Assembly (NCBI GenBank): GCA_035468985.1
Contig: DATISF010000047.1
Location: 1-64,000, forward strand
DNA length: 64,000 nucleotides
Direction of reading: 5' to 3'
Source of the DNA: DASVHS01 sp035468985
GTDB taxonomy: Bacteria > Acidobacteriota > Thermoanaerobaculia > Gp7-AA8
The position numbers and the translations under genes are program-made. This document shows, piece after piece, positions 16,297 through 24,751 of the stretch. How positions within the stretch are numbered: position 1 is the stretch's first letter; every line of letters begins with the position of its first letter. Under the pieces are notes generated by a model, which saw only the letters and a list, made by a program, of their open reading frames with translations, made no database searches and was not told the DNA's origin.

Positions 16297-16506
16297 ATGA
16301 CACCTGAGAACATCCGCTCCCGACGCCGCGCACTCGAAATCTCGGTGGGTGAACTTGCCTTCGAGGTTCGTCTTCCCATCCGCATGGTGCGCGACATCGA
16401 AAGCGGCAAGCGAGAGGTTCCCGACCCGGACGTGTTCAAGCGCGCGTTCGAACGCCTCGAGCGCGGCTACGTCATGAGGCGCGACAGGCCGGGCTCCGAC
16501 TCCTAG
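16297..16506 (+). CDS. Small XRE-like helix-turn-helix protein
   Basis: A 69-residue protein resembling a single Cro/C1 helix-turn-helix. NIRSRRRALEISVGELAFEV (helices 1-2) is followed by RLPIRMVRDIESGKREVPDP, where the recognition helix and the typical IESGKR-x-P turn are seen. GGAGG lies 7 nt before the ATG, and TATTCT at 16255-16260 could be a -10. With ~20 further charged residues and no second domain it could be a dedicated repressor or an antitoxin-like regulator, but no toxin is adjacent. The stop TAG is shared with the start of the inverted-repeat element at 16504. Confidence 0.75.
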   Translation: MTPENIRSRRRALEISVGELAFEVRLPIRMVRDIESGKREVPDPDVFKRAFERLERGYVMRRDRPGSDS

Positions 16507-16649
16507 GGAAGCTCTGAACAAGTCGTTGTTCACGTCATCCTGAGCCGCGAAGAGGGGCGAAGAATCTCGAAATCGCAGGCGTTTTCGCATCCTGAGATCC
16601 TTCGTCGCGCTTCGCCGACTCAGGATGACGACTTGTTCAGAGGTTCCCC
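16504..16649. mobile_element. MITE-like inverted-repeat element, copy 2
   Basis: About 146 bp, reverse orientation relative to 4460-4602. It begins TAGGGAAGCTCTGAACAAG and ends CTTGTTCAGAGGTTCCCC. The inside holds the GTCATCCTGAG...CTCAGGATGACG palindrome. The first three bases are the stop codon of the small HTH gene. It lies 44 nt upstream of tRNA-Arg. It has no ORF of its own, so mobilisation would need a transposase elsewhere. Confidence 0.88.
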
Positions 16650-16693
16650 AGTGCGCGAGAAACCGCGGCCGGGCGCGTACAATCAGCGCGCAC

Positions 16694-16770
16694 GCGCCCT
16701 TAGCTCAATTGGACAGAGCATCAGACTTCGGATCTGAGGGTTGGGGGTTCGAGTCCCTCAGGGCGCGCCA
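16694..16770 (+). tRNA. tRNA-Arg(TCG)
   Basis: Acceptor GCGCCCT/AGGGCGC with discriminator G and encoded CCA. The D-arm is TAGCTCAATTGGACAGAGCA. The anticodon stem TCAGA/TCTGA has loop CTTCGGA, giving anticodon TCG. The T-arm is GGGGTTCGAGTCCCT. It decodes CGA. Confidence 0.95.
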
Positions 16771-16783
16771 TCACCTCGCGGAA

Positions 16784-16789
16784 TAAACT
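16784..16789 (+). promoter_or_regulatory. -10-like hexamer TAAACT, 6 nt before the YjbR-like gene
   Basis: TAAACT ends 6 nt before the ATG at 16796, with no Shine-Dalgarno. The same hexamer occurs 7 nt before the aldolase start at 62457. Read-through from tRNA-Arg is an alternative source of transcript. Confidence 0.4.
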
Positions 16790-16795
16790 CCCACC

Positions 16796-17131
16796 ATGCC
16801 TCGATCGGCGCTCGATCGTCTCCGCAAGATTTGTCTGGCGTTCCCCGACACAGAGGAAACGATCACCTGGGGCGAGCCGCACTTCCGCGTGAAGGGAAAG
16901 ATCTTCTGCGGCTACGGCAAAGAGAAAGGCCGGGAAGCGATCGGCTTCAAGCTGGAAATGGATCACGCCGACATCCTGGTGCAGAACGATTCGAGATTCA
17001 CGCGCGCCCCCTACGTCGGCCACAAAGGCTGGGTGTCGATGGATGCGAAGGCCGTTGAGGATTGGGACGAGGTGCGCACGCTCGTGCAGGAGAGCTATCG
17101 CCTGATCTCGTCGAAGCGCAAGCGCCGCTGA
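16796..17131 (+). CDS. MmcQ/YjbR family protein
   Basis: A 111-residue protein of the MmcQ/YjbR (CyaY-like fold, double-wing) family. Typical segments are LAFPDTEETITWGEPHFRVK, KIFCGY and GWVSMDA. Family members are proposed DNA-binding proteins, but their function is poorly known. It begins 26 nt after tRNA-Arg and may be leaderless. A GT39-type gene follows 5 nt later, so they may be co-transcribed by accident of spacing. Confidence 0.88.
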   Translation: MPRSALDRLRKICLAFPDTEETITWGEPHFRVKGKIFCGYGKEKGREAIGFKLEMDHADILVQNDSRFTRAPYVGHKGWVSMDAKAVEDWDEVRTLVQESYRLISSKRKRR

Positions 17132-17136
17132 GCGCC

Positions 17137-18753
17137 GTGCTACGATTCGCGGCCGCGTTGTCCAGATCGGAACGAATCGCGCTCATCGCCTTCGCCGCGG
17201 TCTCTCTCGTTCTCCGCTCCATCGCCTTCTTTCATTACCGCTTCGACTCCGATGAGCCGCAGCATCTGCACGTCGCCTGGGGCTGGACGGTCGGGCTCGT
17301 GCAGTACCGCGACCTCTTCGACAACCACGCTCCCCTCTTCCACATCGCCAGCGCCCCGCTCCTTCGGCTCCTCGGCGAACGGTCGAACATCCTGTTCTTC
17401 ATGCGGGCGGCGATGCTGCCGCTGTTCGCGATCGTGGTCCTCTGCACGTACCTGATCGGAAAGCGCCTCTATTCGCAGACCGTCGGACTCTGGGCGGCCG
17501 TGCTCCTCAGCCTCTTTCCACCGTTCTTTCTGAAGTCGCTCGAATATCGCACCGACAATCTCTGGAACACGCTGTGGATCGTCGCGCTGGCGATCCTGAT
17601 CCTCAAGCCGCCGTCGGCGTTCCGATGGTTCCTTGCCGGACTGCTTCTTGGCGCGGCCATGGCTGTGTCGTTGAAGACGATTCTGCTCGTCGTGACCCTC
17701 GCCGGCGCCGGTCTGATCACGCGGACCACGCTGCGCGACCGGACGAGCATCGGCCGTCCGATCGCCGCCGCCGCGGCAGGCTTGACGATCGTTCCGGCGA
17801 TCGTCGCGCTCTATTTCGTCTCCCTCGGCGCGTGGAGCAATCTCGTCTACTGCGTCTTCGAGTTCAACACGCTGATCGAGAGAGTCCGGCCGCATGTCGC
17901 GATCGAGCGCATCCTCTGGCCGTTCGCGATCGCGGCCATCGTACTGATGGCCCGGCGCTCGACGCAGCGCGACCTCCCGCGGATGTTCTGCGCCGCCGCG
18001 TTTGCCGTGTTCATGGTGACGCTCGCGGCGTTCTGGATCCTCATCTCGCCGCGCGACATGCTGCCGATGATGCCCATCGGCGCAATCTTCGCGGTCTCGG
18101 TGATCGACCGGCTCGATGACCGGCTGATCGTCCGGACAGCGACGGCCGTCGCGCTGATTGTGCCCCTCTACTACTACGCCAATCGATTCGAAAACAGGAC
18201 CGACGCTTTCGTGACGATGATGAATCAGGTCCTTCGGCTCACCCGTCCGGATGAGCCGATCATGGATTTCAAAGGCGAGACGATCTATCGCCGGAGGCCG
18301 TACTACTACATCTTTGAGGCCATCACCCACGAAGCGATGGAGAAGAACCTCCTCCCCGACCGGGTTCCCGAGGCCGTCATCGCGGCACGCTGCTACGTCG
18401 CGCAGGCCGATGGCTCCATCTTCCCGCCGCGCGCACGCGCCTTCCTCAACGCGAACTTCATGGACCTCGGCCGCCTGCGCGCCGCCGGTCAGTGGATCGC
18501 CGCCGATGGAACGTTCTCGATCGCCGTCCCCGGCCGGTACGTGATCATCGACGAAATCGGTGAGGCGATCGGCTCACTGGACGGATCGATCTACGAGGGC
18601 AGCCAGGAGATGACTGCAGGCCCGCACCGATTTCAGCGAGCGAAAACGGATGAGCGCCTTGCCGTGTTGTGGGCTCCGGCCTTCGAGCGCGGCTTCTCGC
18701 CGTTCCACCTGCAGGACCGGAACTTCAGGTATAGAGGCCGCCGCTCACGTTGA
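17137..18753 (+). CDS. GT39/ArnT-like integral membrane glycosyltransferase
   Basis: About 538 residues. The N-terminal ~390 residues hold some ten hydrophobic helices with the first-loop acidic motif FDSDEPQHLHVAWGW, matching the Asp-Glu of GT-C enzymes, and HAPLFHIASAPLLRLLG. The C-terminal ~150 residues are soluble. Such enzymes move sugars from polyprenyl-phosphate donors to lipid or protein at the outer face of the inner membrane; the acceptor is unknown. GTG at 17137 is chosen because it directly follows the YjbR stop; TTG at 17158 is also possible. The 3' end overlaps the convergent fabG by 29 nt. Confidence 0.8.
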   Translation: MLRFAAALSRSERIALIAFAAVSLVLRSIAFFHYRFDSDEPQHLHVAWGWTVGLVQYRDLFDNHAPLFHIASAPLLRLLGERSNILFFMRAAMLPLFAIVVLCTYLIGKRLYSQTVGLWAAVLLSLFPPFFLKSLEYRTDNLWNTLWIVALAILILKPPSAFRWFLAGLLLGAAMAVSLKTILLVVTLAGAGLITRTTLRDRTSIGRPIAAAAAGLTIVPAIVALYFVSLGAWSNLVYCVFEFNTLIERVRPHVAIERILWPFAIAAIVLMARRSTQRDLPRMFCAAAFAVFMVTLAAFWILISPRDMLPMMPIGAIFAVSVIDRLDDRLIVRTATAVALIVPLYYYANRFENRTDAFVTMMNQVLRLTRPDEPIMDFKGETIYRRRPYYYIFEAITHEAMEKNLLPDRVPEAVIAARCYVAQADGSIFPPRARAFLNANFMDLGRLRAAGQWIAADGTFSIAVPGRYVIIDEIGEAIGSLDGSIYEGSQEMTAGPHRFQRAKTDERLAVLWAPAFERGFSPFHLQDRNFRYRGRRSR

Positions 18754-19453
18754 GAACAGTGCCGGTGATGTAGCCGGCCTGCTCGGACGCGAGGAACACG
18801 ACACCGTACGCCACGTCGTCGGGCGTGCCGAGGCGCCTGAGCGCGATGCGGTCCTCGAGTTTGCCCTTGGCCTCGTCGCTCATCGCATCCGTCATCGAGG
18901 TCTGGATGAAACCGGGAGCGACGGCGTTCACGGTCACGTTGCGCGAGCCGATCTCCAGCGCCAGCGATTTCGTGAACCCGATCAACGCCGCCTTCGACGC
19001 GGCGTAGTTTGCCTGACCGGGGTTCCCCGACAGCCCGACGACCGAGGAGATGTTGATCACCCGTCCCCAGCGCGCGCGGATCATCTTCTTCACGATCTCC
19101 TGCGTGATGTTGAATGCGGAGTCGAGATTCGTGCGCAGCACGTTCGTCCATGCCTCCGGCTTCATCCGGATGAACAGATCGTCCTCGGTGATGCCGGCAT
19201 TGTTGACGAGGATGTCGATCGGGCGCTCCTCGAGAAGTTTTTTCACGCGGTCGCGTACGTCCGCTGCGGTGATGTCGAGCTCGACGCCGGTCGCGTTGCC
19301 GATCTCGCTCGCGATCTGCTTCACGCGATCGACGCTCCGCGCCGCGCAAAGCACGTGCGCTCCGGTCTCGCCGAGACGACGGGCGATCGCTTCGCCGATG
19401 CCGCGGGATGCGCCGGTGACGAGCGCCGTCTTGCCGCTGAGATCGATCTTCAC
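18725..19453 (-). CDS. fabG: 3-oxoacyl-[ACP] reductase
   Basis: A 242-residue FabG: TGASRGIG cofactor motif (~13-20), NNAGIT, Ser137 in INISSVVG, Tyr150-x3-Lys154 in NYAASKAAL, and the C-terminal ITGTVLNVSGGLYT. It performs the first reduction of fatty-acid elongation. The start GTG overlaps the fabD stop (GTGA), with AAGGAG 6 nt before it, so it is translated by coupling. The long open frame upstream belongs to antisense of fabD. It is the last gene of yceD-rpmF-plsX-fabD-fabG; acpP, fabF and fabH are not in this cluster. Confidence 0.96.
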   Translation of the reverse strand: MKIDLSGKTALVTGASRGIGEAIARRLGETGAHVLCAARSVDRVKQIASEIGNATGVELDITAADVRDRVKKLLEERPIDILVNNAGITEDDLFIRMKPEAWTNVLRTNLDSAFNITQEIVKKMIRARWGRVINISSVVGLSGNPGQANYAASKAALIGFTKSLALEIGSRNVTVNAVAPGFIQTSMTDAMSDEAKGKLEDRIALRRLGTPDDVAYGVVFLASEQAGYITGTVLNVSGGLYT

Positions 19454-20391
19454 GCCGTCTCCTTCGCAACAAACGATTCGATGGACTCGGCGTCGGAGAC
19501 GTTGATCAGCTCGACGCTCGAATCGATCCGCTTGATCAGGCCGGTGAGGACAGTTCCCGGACCGACTTCGACGAAGCGCCTGACGCCCATCGAAACCATC
19601 TTCTGCACCGATTCCACCCACCGCACGGGCGAGGCAACCTGGCGAACGAGCGCGTTCCTGACCGCATGTCCGGTCCCGATCGGCGAGGCATCGACGTTCG
19701 AGACCAGCGAAACCCACAGATCCTTGAACGGCGCCGCTTCGAGGATCGGCCGCAGTTTCTCTTCCGCCGGCTTCATCAGCTGGCAATGGAACGGCGCGGA
19801 CACCGGCAGGGGCAGCGCACGCCGCACACCGCGTTTCTTCGCGACATCGATCGCCCGGTCGACGGCTGACTTTGTTCCGGCGATGACAGTTTGTCCGGGG
19901 GCATTGATGTTCGCCACGGAGACGACCTCGCCCTGCGCGGCCTCTTCGCAGATCGCGCGCGCGTCTTCGACCGAAGGACCGATCAGCGCGGCCATCGCGC
20001 CGGTACCGACGGGCACGGCCTGCTGCATGAACTTACCGCGCTGATGAACGATCACGGCCGCTTCGGAAGCCGTCAGTCCGCCGACGCTGACGATCGCGCT
20101 GTATTCGCCGAGGGAGTGGCCCGCGACCATATCGCGGCGGGCGGCGCCCATTTCCTCGAGCACGGCGTGAATCGCTGACGAGACCGCGAGCATGGCCGGC
20201 TGCGTGTTCTCGGTGAGCTTCAGCTGATCCTCGGGACCCTGGAAGCAGAGTCTCGAGATCGAGAATCCCAGCGCGGCGTCGATCTGGTCGAAGACGCGTT
20301 TCGCGGTCGGAAACCGATCGGCGACGTCCTTCCCCATTCCAGCGTACTGGCTGCCCTGACCGGGAAAGACGAATGCGGTGTTGTGCTGCAC
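19450..20391 (-). CDS. fabD: Malonyl-CoA:ACP transacylase
   Basis: A 313-residue FabD. FVFPGQGSQYAGMG opens the protein, the nucleophile Ser93 lies in GHSLGEYSA, QRGKFMQQAVP carries the malonate-binding Arg, and the catalytic His is in APFHCQLM (~198). It loads malonate on ACP for fatty-acid synthesis. It lies 11 nt after plsX and overlaps fabG by 4 nt. Confidence 0.97.
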   Translation of the reverse strand: MQHNTAFVFPGQGSQYAGMGKDVADRFPTAKRVFDQIDAALGFSISRLCFQGPEDQLKLTENTQPAMLAVSSAIHAVLEEMGAARRDMVAGHSLGEYSAIVSVGGLTASEAAVIVHQRGKFMQQAVPVGTGAMAALIGPSVEDARAICEEAAQGEVVSVANINAPGQTVIAGTKSAVDRAIDVAKKRGVRRALPLPVSAPFHCQLMKPAEEKLRPILEAAPFKDLWVSLVSNVDASPIGTGHAVRNALVRQVASPVRWVESVQKMVSMGVRRFVEVGPGTVLTGLIKRIDSSVELINVSDAESIESFVAKETA

Positions 20392-20402
20392 GGGCGCGAA
20401 TC

Positions 20403-21449
20403 CTACACCAGCGCGATCTCGTGCTCGCGCGTGTGGAGGTCGCTGATCTTCTCGCGGATCTTGGTGCTGATCTCGTTCTCGGTGAAGTCGTGGGCGACGC
20501 GGATTGCGTTCTTGATGGCCTTGGCATTCGACCGGCCGTGGCAGACGATGCAGCCACCGTTGACGCCGAGGAGCGGAGCGCCGCCGTATTCGGAGTAGTC
20601 CATGCGTTGCATCAGGCTGTTCAGCGCTCCTTTGATCAGGAACGCTCCGGCCATGCGCAGCGGATTCTTCGTGAGCTCCTTGCGGAGATCCTTCTTGACC
20701 ATCTCGCCGAGCGACTCCGAGGCCTTCAGCACGACGTTTCCGATGAAACCGTCGCAGACCACGACGTCGCAGTTCCCGTTGAACACGTCACGCCCCTCGG
20801 CGTTGCCGACGAAGTTCAGTCCCGTCTCTTTCAGAACCCGGAAGGTCTCCTTCGTGAGCTCGTTCCCCTTCCCCTCTTCCTCGCCGATCGACAGCAGCCC
20901 CACGCGCGGCTCGGAGATCCCGAACACCATCTGGGCGTAGAAGTGGCCCATGACGGCGAACTCGCGAAGGTACGCGGGTTTCGAGTCGACGTTCGCGCCG
21001 ACGTCGAGAAGCACGGTGTGGCCGTCGACGTTCGGCATGATCGCGGCGAGCGCCGGCCGGTCCACGCCTTCGATCGTTCCGAGAACCATGTAGGCGGAGG
21101 TCATCGCCGCGCCGGTGTGTCCGGCGGAGAGCATCGCCTCGGCTCGCCCTTCCTTCACGAGGTTCGCGCAGACGCGGATCGAAGAATTGCGCTTCTTGCG
21201 GATCGGCGTCAGCGCGGTCTCTTCCATCTCCACGACTTCGCGCGCGTCGACGATCTCGATGCGTGAAGAGCCGCCGCCGAATTCCTTCAGCTTTGCGCTG
21301 AGGATCTCCTGTTTGCCGACCAGGAGGATGTGAACCGAGTACTCGGCTGCGGCGAGAATCGCGCCCTTGACGATCTCGTCAGGCGCGTGATCGCCGCCCA
21401 TCGCGTCGAGCGCGATGCGGCACCGTCCGGAGCGAACGCCCTCGGCCAT
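20403..21449 (-). CDS. plsX: Phosphate acyltransferase PlsX
   Basis: A 348-residue PlsX, which makes acyl-phosphate from acyl-ACP for phospholipid synthesis. Family landmarks are IALDAMGGDHAP near the start, MLSAGHTGAAM, RPALAAIMP, LLDVGANVD, GLLSIGEEEGKGN, NFVGNAEGRD, DVVVCDGFIGNVVLK, and GGAPLLGVNGGCIVCHGRS. It lies 14 nt after rpmF in the classical rpmF-plsX-fab order. Confidence 0.97.
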   Translation of the reverse strand: MAEGVRSGRCRIALDAMGGDHAPDEIVKGAILAAAEYSVHILLVGKQEILSAKLKEFGGGSSRIEIVDAREVVEMEETALTPIRKKRNSSIRVCANLVKEGRAEAMLSAGHTGAAMTSAYMVLGTIEGVDRPALAAIMPNVDGHTVLLDVGANVDSKPAYLREFAVMGHFYAQMVFGISEPRVGLLSIGEEEGKGNELTKETFRVLKETGLNFVGNAEGRDVFNGNCDVVVCDGFIGNVVLKASESLGEMVKKDLRKELTKNPLRMAGAFLIKGALNSLMQRMDYSEYGGAPLLGVNGGCIVCHGRSNAKAIKNAIRVAHDFTENEISTKIREKISDLHTREHEIALV

Positions 21450-21463
21450 CGCGGTTCAAGCGA

Positions 21464-21649
21464 CTACAGAATGCCCTTGACGGCGATGACTTCGCGGCCC
21501 TTGTAGTAGCCGCACTTCGGGCAGACCCGGTGGGGCATCTTCGCCTCATGGCACTGCGGACAGGTCGACAGCGACTTCGACTCGAGGAAGTCGTGCGCCC
21601 GGCGCGAGCGCGTGCGGGCCTTGGAATGGCGTCTTTTTGGATTTGGCAT
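21464..21649 (-). CDS. rpmF: 50S ribosomal protein bL32
   Basis: A 61-residue bL32, MPNPKRRHSKARTRSRRAHD then CPQC and CPKC, a four-cysteine zinc-binding (C+) version. It lies 12 nt after the yceD gene and 14 nt before plsX. AGGAG (AGGAGCCTCCGATG on the minus strand) precedes the ATG. Confidence 0.97.
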   Translation of the reverse strand: MPNPKRRHSKARTRSRRAHDFLESKSLSTCPQCHEAKMPHRVCPKCGYYKGREVIAVKGIL

Positions 21650-21661
21650 CGGAGGCTCCTG

Positions 21662-22222
21662 CTAAATGTTTTTCTTTCTGGCCAAGTTCTCGCGAATGCC
21701 GCGCAACGCGTCCCAGCGATCGTCGGTTACCGACACTTCGCAGTCACACTGCTGGCGCGAACGGTTCGCTCCACATTTCGGACAAAGACCGAGACAATTC
21801 TCGTCACACAGCGGCTTCATGGGGATCGAGAGCTGAACCTGCTCGACCGCCAGATCTCTCAGAGGGATGGTGCGCTCGCCGTAGAACTCGACGTCGAGCT
21901 CCTCTTCACCGGCGATCTGGACTTCTTCATCCTCTGCGAGGGCCTCAGGACGAGGCCGGAATCTTACGTGAAGTTTCGACGAGTGCGCAAACGGGAACGG
22001 ATCGAGGCAACGCGAGCAGTTCAGATCCATCATGATCTTCGACTGACCGTCGGCGACGTACTCGCCGGGCGAGCCGCCCTGCTCCACAGTCGCCTCGATC
22101 TGGATGGAGGGATTGCCGGCGACCTCGTCGCGGTCGAGCTCGGACAAGGGAAGCTCGTACCGTCCCTGGACGGTCTGCGGTCCATGCTCGTCGATATCGT
22201 CGAATTTGATGACGTCGTTCAT
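21662..22222 (-). CDS. yceD: YceD/DUF177 family protein
   Basis: A 186-residue DUF177 protein, needed for normal 23S rRNA accumulation in plants and bacteria that have been studied. CSRCLDPF and CDENCLGLCPKCGANR are the family's cysteine motifs, and YELPLSELDRDEVAG is the typical N-terminal strand. The ATG at 22222 is preferred; an in-frame GTG at 22240 would add six residues. First gene of the ribosome/lipid cluster. Confidence 0.9.
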   Translation of the reverse strand: MNDVIKFDDIDEHGPQTVQGRYELPLSELDRDEVAGNPSIQIEATVEQGGSPGEYVADGQSKIMMDLNCSRCLDPFPFAHSSKLHVRFRPRPEALAEDEEVQIAGEEELDVEFYGERTIPLRDLAVEQVQLSIPMKPLCDENCLGLCPKCGANRSRQQCDCEVSVTDDRWDALRGIRENLARKKNI

Positions 22223-22288
22223 GTCGGTGCACCCAGGCACACGTCGGGCCGTATGCCGGTTGAAGCCCTAACCTCTTGACCTGCCGAT

Positions 22289-23533
22289 CTATTTCGACGC
22301 CACGCGGACCCGCAGATCCTCGGTCGTTCCGCCGATCGAGTGAGCTGCCTCGATCGATTCGGCCTGCGAAAGATATCCGATCCAGCGCTGGAGGTCGCGC
22401 GAGGAGCGGTAGAGCCGCGAGGCGGCCAGGCGGAAGCCGACATTGTCGGCGAGGCGGTCGAGGATGGGGGCGGCGCGCCGGGGGTCGAGGCGGGCGGACC
22501 AGTCGTTCGCGGGCCATTCGGCGTCGGCAAACGTGTCGGTCGAGAATTTCTTCATGCTGTCATGGTCGAGCGAGAGCCGGATCTCGCCGTCGCTTTCGGC
22601 GATCTCGCCGAACGTCTTGACCGCGGCTTCGATCTTTTGCACGGTCTGCCGGTTCTCCGGCGTTGCCTTGGCGATGATCACGCCGTCCGGCCGCGGCAGA
22701 AGGGTCCCCGGGTTGACGTCATAGATGATGATCGATCCACCGCTGTCGACGAGGTGGGAGAGGCGCGTGAAGAAGAGGCGGTCGAGATCGCCGACGATGC
22801 GGGGCGGCTCGTGGAACGTCGCGGAGGCGAGGGCGTTGCGGGGAAAACGGGGCACGGTGGAGCGGCGGCCGTCGTCGGCCGACGACGACGCGCGGGGACG
22901 CGCCTCGCGCCATGGCGCCACACAATGGATCATCACGTCGTCGGTCCCGACCTTCACGATGGTGATCGCCGGCCGTCCGATCGGCGGGAACGCTCCCCGC
23001 GAACGGTCCTGCTGCACGACCAGCGCATCGCCGGGCTCGAGGCCGTTGGCCACCGACAGGAGCTGGTCGAGGCGTTGCGCGCCGAGGGGTTCGCCGGCGC
23101 CGGCGTTGATGAGGAAGGTCCCGGCGCTCTCGCGCGCATCGATCCCGGCGCCGACCATCAGATACAGGCGCACCAGTGCGGCGCGCAGCGGATCGAGACG
23201 GGCGGCGTAGCTGGTCTGCTTTCCTGAACGCCAGACCACGAGATCGGCTCCGCCGAGCATCCACGATCGCGGGAGCTGCTGATTGCCGGCCCATTCCATG
23301 ATCGGACGGCGGGTGATCGGATTGGCGATGAGCTTCGCGCGCACAACGGCCGCGGCCGGAATCAACGCGAACGCGTCGGCGGAGGCGGGGACGGATTCGA
23401 GGAGCTGGTGCTGCGCGGGGGTGAGCGGGAGGCGGACGCCGGCACTGGTCTTCGGAGTCGTCGCCTTGAGGTAGAACGCCACCGCGGCTGCGGCGAGCAG
23501 CATCACCAGGACGACGAGAAGAAACTTACGCAC
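22289..23533 (-). CDS. Membrane-anchored periplasmic protein, function unknown
   Basis: 414 residues with a single N-terminal hydrophobic anchor (FLLVVLVMLLAAAAVAFYL), then a soluble domain beginning LPLTPAQHQLLESVPASADA, reminiscent of DUF3352-type proteins. That family is poorly characterised, and I would not name this protein from it. No enzyme motif was found. It is divergent from the GT4 cluster: its start codon is only 18 nt from the GTG of the first glycosyltransferase, so both promoters must overlap the opposite gene starts. It has no co-directional partner; yceD starts 66 nt downstream of its stop. Confidence 0.65.
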   Translation of the reverse strand: MRKFLLVVLVMLLAAAAVAFYLKATTPKTSAGVRLPLTPAQHQLLESVPASADAFALIPAAAVVRAKLIANPITRRPIMEWAGNQQLPRSWMLGGADLVVWRSGKQTSYAARLDPLRAALVRLYLMVGAGIDARESAGTFLINAGAGEPLGAQRLDQLLSVANGLEPGDALVVQQDRSRGAFPPIGRPAITIVKVGTDDVMIHCVAPWREARPRASSSADDGRRSTVPRFPRNALASATFHEPPRIVGDLDRLFFTRLSHLVDSGGSIIIYDVNPGTLLPRPDGVIIAKATPENRQTVQKIEAAVKTFGEIAESDGEIRLSLDHDSMKKFSTDTFADAEWPANDWSARLDPRRAAPILDRLADNVGFRLAASRLYRSSRDLQRWIGYLSQAESIEAAHSIGGTTEDLRVRVASK

Positions 23534-23537
23534 CTGC

Positions 23538-23543
23538 TACTAT
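23538..23543 (+). promoter_or_regulatory. -10-like hexamer TACTAT, 8 nt before the first GT4 gene
   Basis: TACTAT ends 8 nt before the GTG at 23552. The position leaves no room for a ribosome-binding site. It lies in the 18-bp gap between two divergent start codons. Confidence 0.4.
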
Positions 23544-23551
23544 CGGCCTCC

Positions 23552-24751
23552 GTGATTCTGCCGACCATCGGCACAGTCGTTCACACCCTGGGCCATGCTC
23601 TTGCGAACCGCACCAAGCGCGCCGTCCGCGCCGCGGCAACGCGCGAGCGCAAACTGCGGATCGGTGTGGACATCCGGCCGTTTTACGAGCCGCTGACCGG
23701 CGTCGGCTGGTATCTCTATCATCTTCTTCACGAACTTGCGCGCCACCAGGACGTGGAGATCTTCCTGTTCGGCGACGCGCGCATGACCGACGAGGGGCCG
23801 CACCTGCATGCCGATCTCCCGCCAAACGCGCAGCTGTGCATGTTCGATCTCCGGGGGGAACCGAAGTCGAATCTGGCGCGGCCGCTGACGGCCGCGGCGT
23901 ACGTCGCCTGGATCGCCCTCACCGATTGCGACGTCATCTTCGGCGCGAACTATTTCTTGCCGCGGCTCATGGGCGCTGTGGCGCGCCGGCGCGTCATGAC
24001 CGTTCACGATCTCACCTACAAGCGATATCCCGAGTTGCTGCAGAAAGAGACGCTGGAAAATCTGGAACGGCAGATGGCGCGCGAGGTCGCCCTCGCGGAC
24101 GCCATCATCTGCGTTTCCGAGTCCACGCGCGACGATCTCCTGCACTTCTACGAGGTCGATTCGCGGCGCGTCTATGCGATCCATTCGGGCATTGCTCCCC
24201 TGCCGCAAGCGGCTCCCATTCCCGGCCTGCCGCGGCGCTACATCCTTTTCGTCAGCACCATCGAGCCGCGCAAGAACGTGGGCGTTCTGCTGGACGCGTT
24301 CGCGCGGATCCGCGATGAATACGAAGGATCGCTCGTGATCGCCGGAAAGATCGGATGGAAATCGGAGGAGATCGCCGAGCGGCTGCGCGAACCGCGCGTC
24401 GTCCATCTCGACTACCTCCCACCGCCGGAACTTGCCACGGCGTACGCGAACGCGGACCTTTTCGTCTTCCCGTCGATCTATGAGGGATTCGGATTCCCGA
24501 TGCTCGAGGCGATGCAGCAAGGCGTGCCGGTGATCGCCGCGCGCTCGTCATCGCTGCCGGAAGTCGGAGGCGATGCCGCGCTGTATTTCGATCCGCGCGA
24601 TGCCGAGGAGCTGGCCTCGCAGATCCGGCGCGTTCTGCGCGAAGGAATGCTCTGGCAGGGGCTGATCGCGCGGGGACGCGAGCGGGCCGCCATGTTCCGG
24701 TGGGATCTGACGGCGGAGCTGACGCTCGAGGTTTTGCGCAGTGTCGTCTAG
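23552..24751 (+). CDS. Glycosyltransferase family 4 (first of three)
   Basis: 399 residues. A ~35-residue N-terminal stretch precedes the GT-B fold, which begins LRIGVDIRPFYEPLTGVGWY. The nucleotide-sugar half carries YILFVSTIEPRKNVGVLLDA and the EX7E-type site FPSIYEGFGFPMLEAMQQGVP. It probably adds a sugar to a lipid-linked or surface glycan in the cytoplasm. The GTG start is chosen because of the -10-like hexamer just before it and the divergent neighbour; the N-terminal extension could also be trimmed. The next gene starts before this one ends (11-nt overlap). Confidence 0.85.
   Translation: MILPTIGTVVHTLGHALANRTKRAVRAAATRERKLRIGVDIRPFYEPLTGVGWYLYHLLHELARHQDVEIFLFGDARMTDEGPHLHADLPPNAQLCMFDLRGEPKSNLARPLTAAAYVAWIALTDCDVIFGANYFLPRLMGAVARRRVMTVHDLTYKRYPELLQKETLENLERQMAREVALADAIICVSESTRDDLLHFYEVDSRRVYAIHSGIAPLPQAAPIPGLPRRYILFVSTIEPRKNVGVLLDAFARIRDEYEGSLVIAGKIGWKSEEIAERLREPRVVHLDYLPPPELATAYANADLFVFPSIYEGFGFPMLEAMQQGVPVIAARSSSLPEVGGDAALYFDPRDAEELASQIRRVLREGMLWQGLIARGRERAAMFRWDLTAELTLEVLRSVV

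Noticed and set aside
16681..16770. tRNA-Arg as phage attachment site
   Set aside because: No integrase gene and no duplicated tRNA 3' end were seen downstream.
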